Shown piece by piece: positions 29,415-30,659 of a stretch of 30,659 nt of DNA. Each line of letters begins with the position of its first letter. Position 1 is the stretch's first letter. Origin of the DNA: Branchiostoma floridae. Its lineage: Eukaryota; Chordata; Leptocardii; Amphioxiformes; Branchiostomatidae. A program made the translations under genes and the position numbers. Where the stretch lies: NCBI RefSeq assembly GCF_000003815.2, contig NC_049981.1, positions 29,284,661-29,315,319 of the forward strand, written 5' to 3'. Below the pieces are notes generated by a model that saw only the letters and a program-made list of their open reading frames with translations, was not told the origin of the DNA and did no database searches.

Positions 29415-30180
29415 CTGTTCATCATTCTTCGTTCTTGTTTATTCAACTTGAGGCAGCTGGGTTTCTTTTTTGCAGAAATTCAATTGTCCGACACTGTCCC
29501 TGTACATCAGACGTTTACATGTTTTCTGTTATATGTCATGTATCATGTTTTGTCCAGTGGTGCCATTAAATATAAGCCAGTCTGCTTGAGTGCGGCACCA
29601 CTGTGTACCGTATGTCCTTTCTGTTGTAAGAAAAAATCTTGAGGCATTAGCAAACGAGATCGAAAGCTTAGCTCTTCTCAAGTTTCTTTTGATTTGCAAC
29701 TGTTTGTAACTTATCTAACGTTCTTGTAACCTTTTGTGTTAGAAGCATGCTTCCGTTTTCGCTGCTGGCGTTTTACTTTATTATATTTCAGCTGCTTACT
29801 TGCTTTTGATGTTTTCTTGAAGAAAGGATGAAAGGCCTTTCTAGTAAGTAAGTGCTGGCTGACAACTACCATGGCAATTAACGGCACTTAACGAAGCCTC
29901 GGGTGGAAGGAAGTCTTTGAAACTTTGTCTGGTGTTAAGCGTTTCTTCCATCTCCACAGTGTAGCGCGAACACTTAACTACAAAGAAAGGTTAATCTTAT
30001 GTCTACGTATAAAGTGTCCTTTGATAGTGAGAATCAAGTAAGAGTAGTGCCATCCGACTCTTTCCAGTAATACTAGATTGTATCCTAACAGTAATATCAA
30101 ATTCTATCTTATAGAGCCTTCACATTGAAATGGAATCAGCTCAATGAAAAGTACCGAGAACCAGTCACATTCGGGTGTAA
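29415..30180. other. Gene-free stretch
   Basis: Nothing recognised; short frames only, T-rich in the left half. Confidence 0.45.
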
Positions 30181-30181
30181 A

Positions 30182-30605
30182 TTCCAAATGGACCTAATAC
30201 CTCTTCACACGAGAGGCAGAATATTCCTTGGTATTCGCAGTACATTCTAGAAATTCTCGCTGCATTCCAGATACTTGTGTTCATTCTTCTGGTCTGCCGG
30301 TTCTCCATCGAATGAGATCAGAATGTTTCGAATAATGTTGGAATGTAGTCGTACTGCAGTTTATACCATTTGAATACATTTGAATGTCAAATGGACCTTA
30401 TATCCCCTTCACACGAGAAGGAATGTGCCGAAATGCTGTCAGAATAACCATTATTAGTCTATTCATTGGTATTTGTAGTACATTCTCGACATTCTCCCTG
30501 CATTCCAGATATTCCTTTGGCCACATTCTGGCAGGATTCGAAGTGGCTTGCCGTTTCGGTTCTCCGTCGAATGAGATCAGAATGTTTCAAATAGTGTTGT
30601 CATTA
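30182..30605 (+). repeat. Duplicated block, two copies about 210 bp apart
   Basis: Blocks CAAATGGACCT, CCTTCACACGAGA or TCTTCACACGAGA, AGTACATTCT, TGCATTCCAGATA and CGAATGAGATCAGAATGTTT occur in the same order at 30187-30340 and 30390-30595. The second copy is longer through small insertions. The open frame at 30384-30620 lies inside it. Confidence 0.85.
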
Positions 30606-30659
30606 CGGCAATTAGAATAGTGAGATATACTTTAATGCAGTTCGGTGTTTTATGCTTCA

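Overview
This window is nuclear DNA from an animal and contains almost no protein-coding sequence. The combination of intron-split coding sequence, tRNA-derived SINEs, LINE and Penelope-like fragments, many short inverted-repeat transposons and several long tandem arrays points to a marine invertebrate deuterostome. Several repeats look like ones I associate with amphioxus (Branchiostoma). That species call rests on recall of repeat style and is an inference.

The only convincing host gene is on the minus strand near 25.0-25.64 kb. It is the first coding exon of a rhodopsin-class GPCR of the neuropeptide FF / RFamide receptor type. The exon covers the N-terminus, TM1 and TM2 and ends at a strong phase-1 splice donor. 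A short upstream 5' UTR exon is likely. The remaining exons (TM3-TM7) were not found and probably lie beyond the left edge. The exon end and its donor are repeated in tandem: a second donor lies exactly 138 nt downstream, in frame, and more degenerate copies continue to about 24.4 kb.

From left to right, 1-5.2 kb has TTAA-flanked inverted-repeat elements, a TAG microsatellite, a Penelope-type terminal fragment with a hammerhead-like motif, an old 200-bp-scale degenerate repeat and two copies of an interspersed family. A 121-bp tandem array lies at 5.87-6.58 kb. The 6.6-15.5 kb stretch is mostly unremarkable, with LINE tails, SINEs and one 396-bp inverted-repeat transposon. A satellite of about 174 bp per unit occupies 15.96-17.71 kb, followed by a 3-copy repeat at 18.1-18.5 kb. 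Two inverted-repeat transposons lie at 19.1-19.9 kb. A composite repeat with paired ATGCAAAT-type palindromes fills 20.6-21.43 kb, and an alternating A/B dimer array of about 105-bp monomers fills 21.64-22.68 kb. After the GPCR exon, 25.9-28.4 kb holds two inverted Penelope-type terminal structures, one adjoining a truncated GIY-YIG coding fragment. The right end has a well-preserved SINE with an 11-bp target duplication and a duplicated block at 30.2-30.6 kb.

I see no operon, CRISPR array, rRNA gene, complete autonomous transposon or multi-gene system. The points most worth following up are the reiterated in-frame splice donor in the GPCR and the shared hammerhead-like module at the Penelope-type termini.
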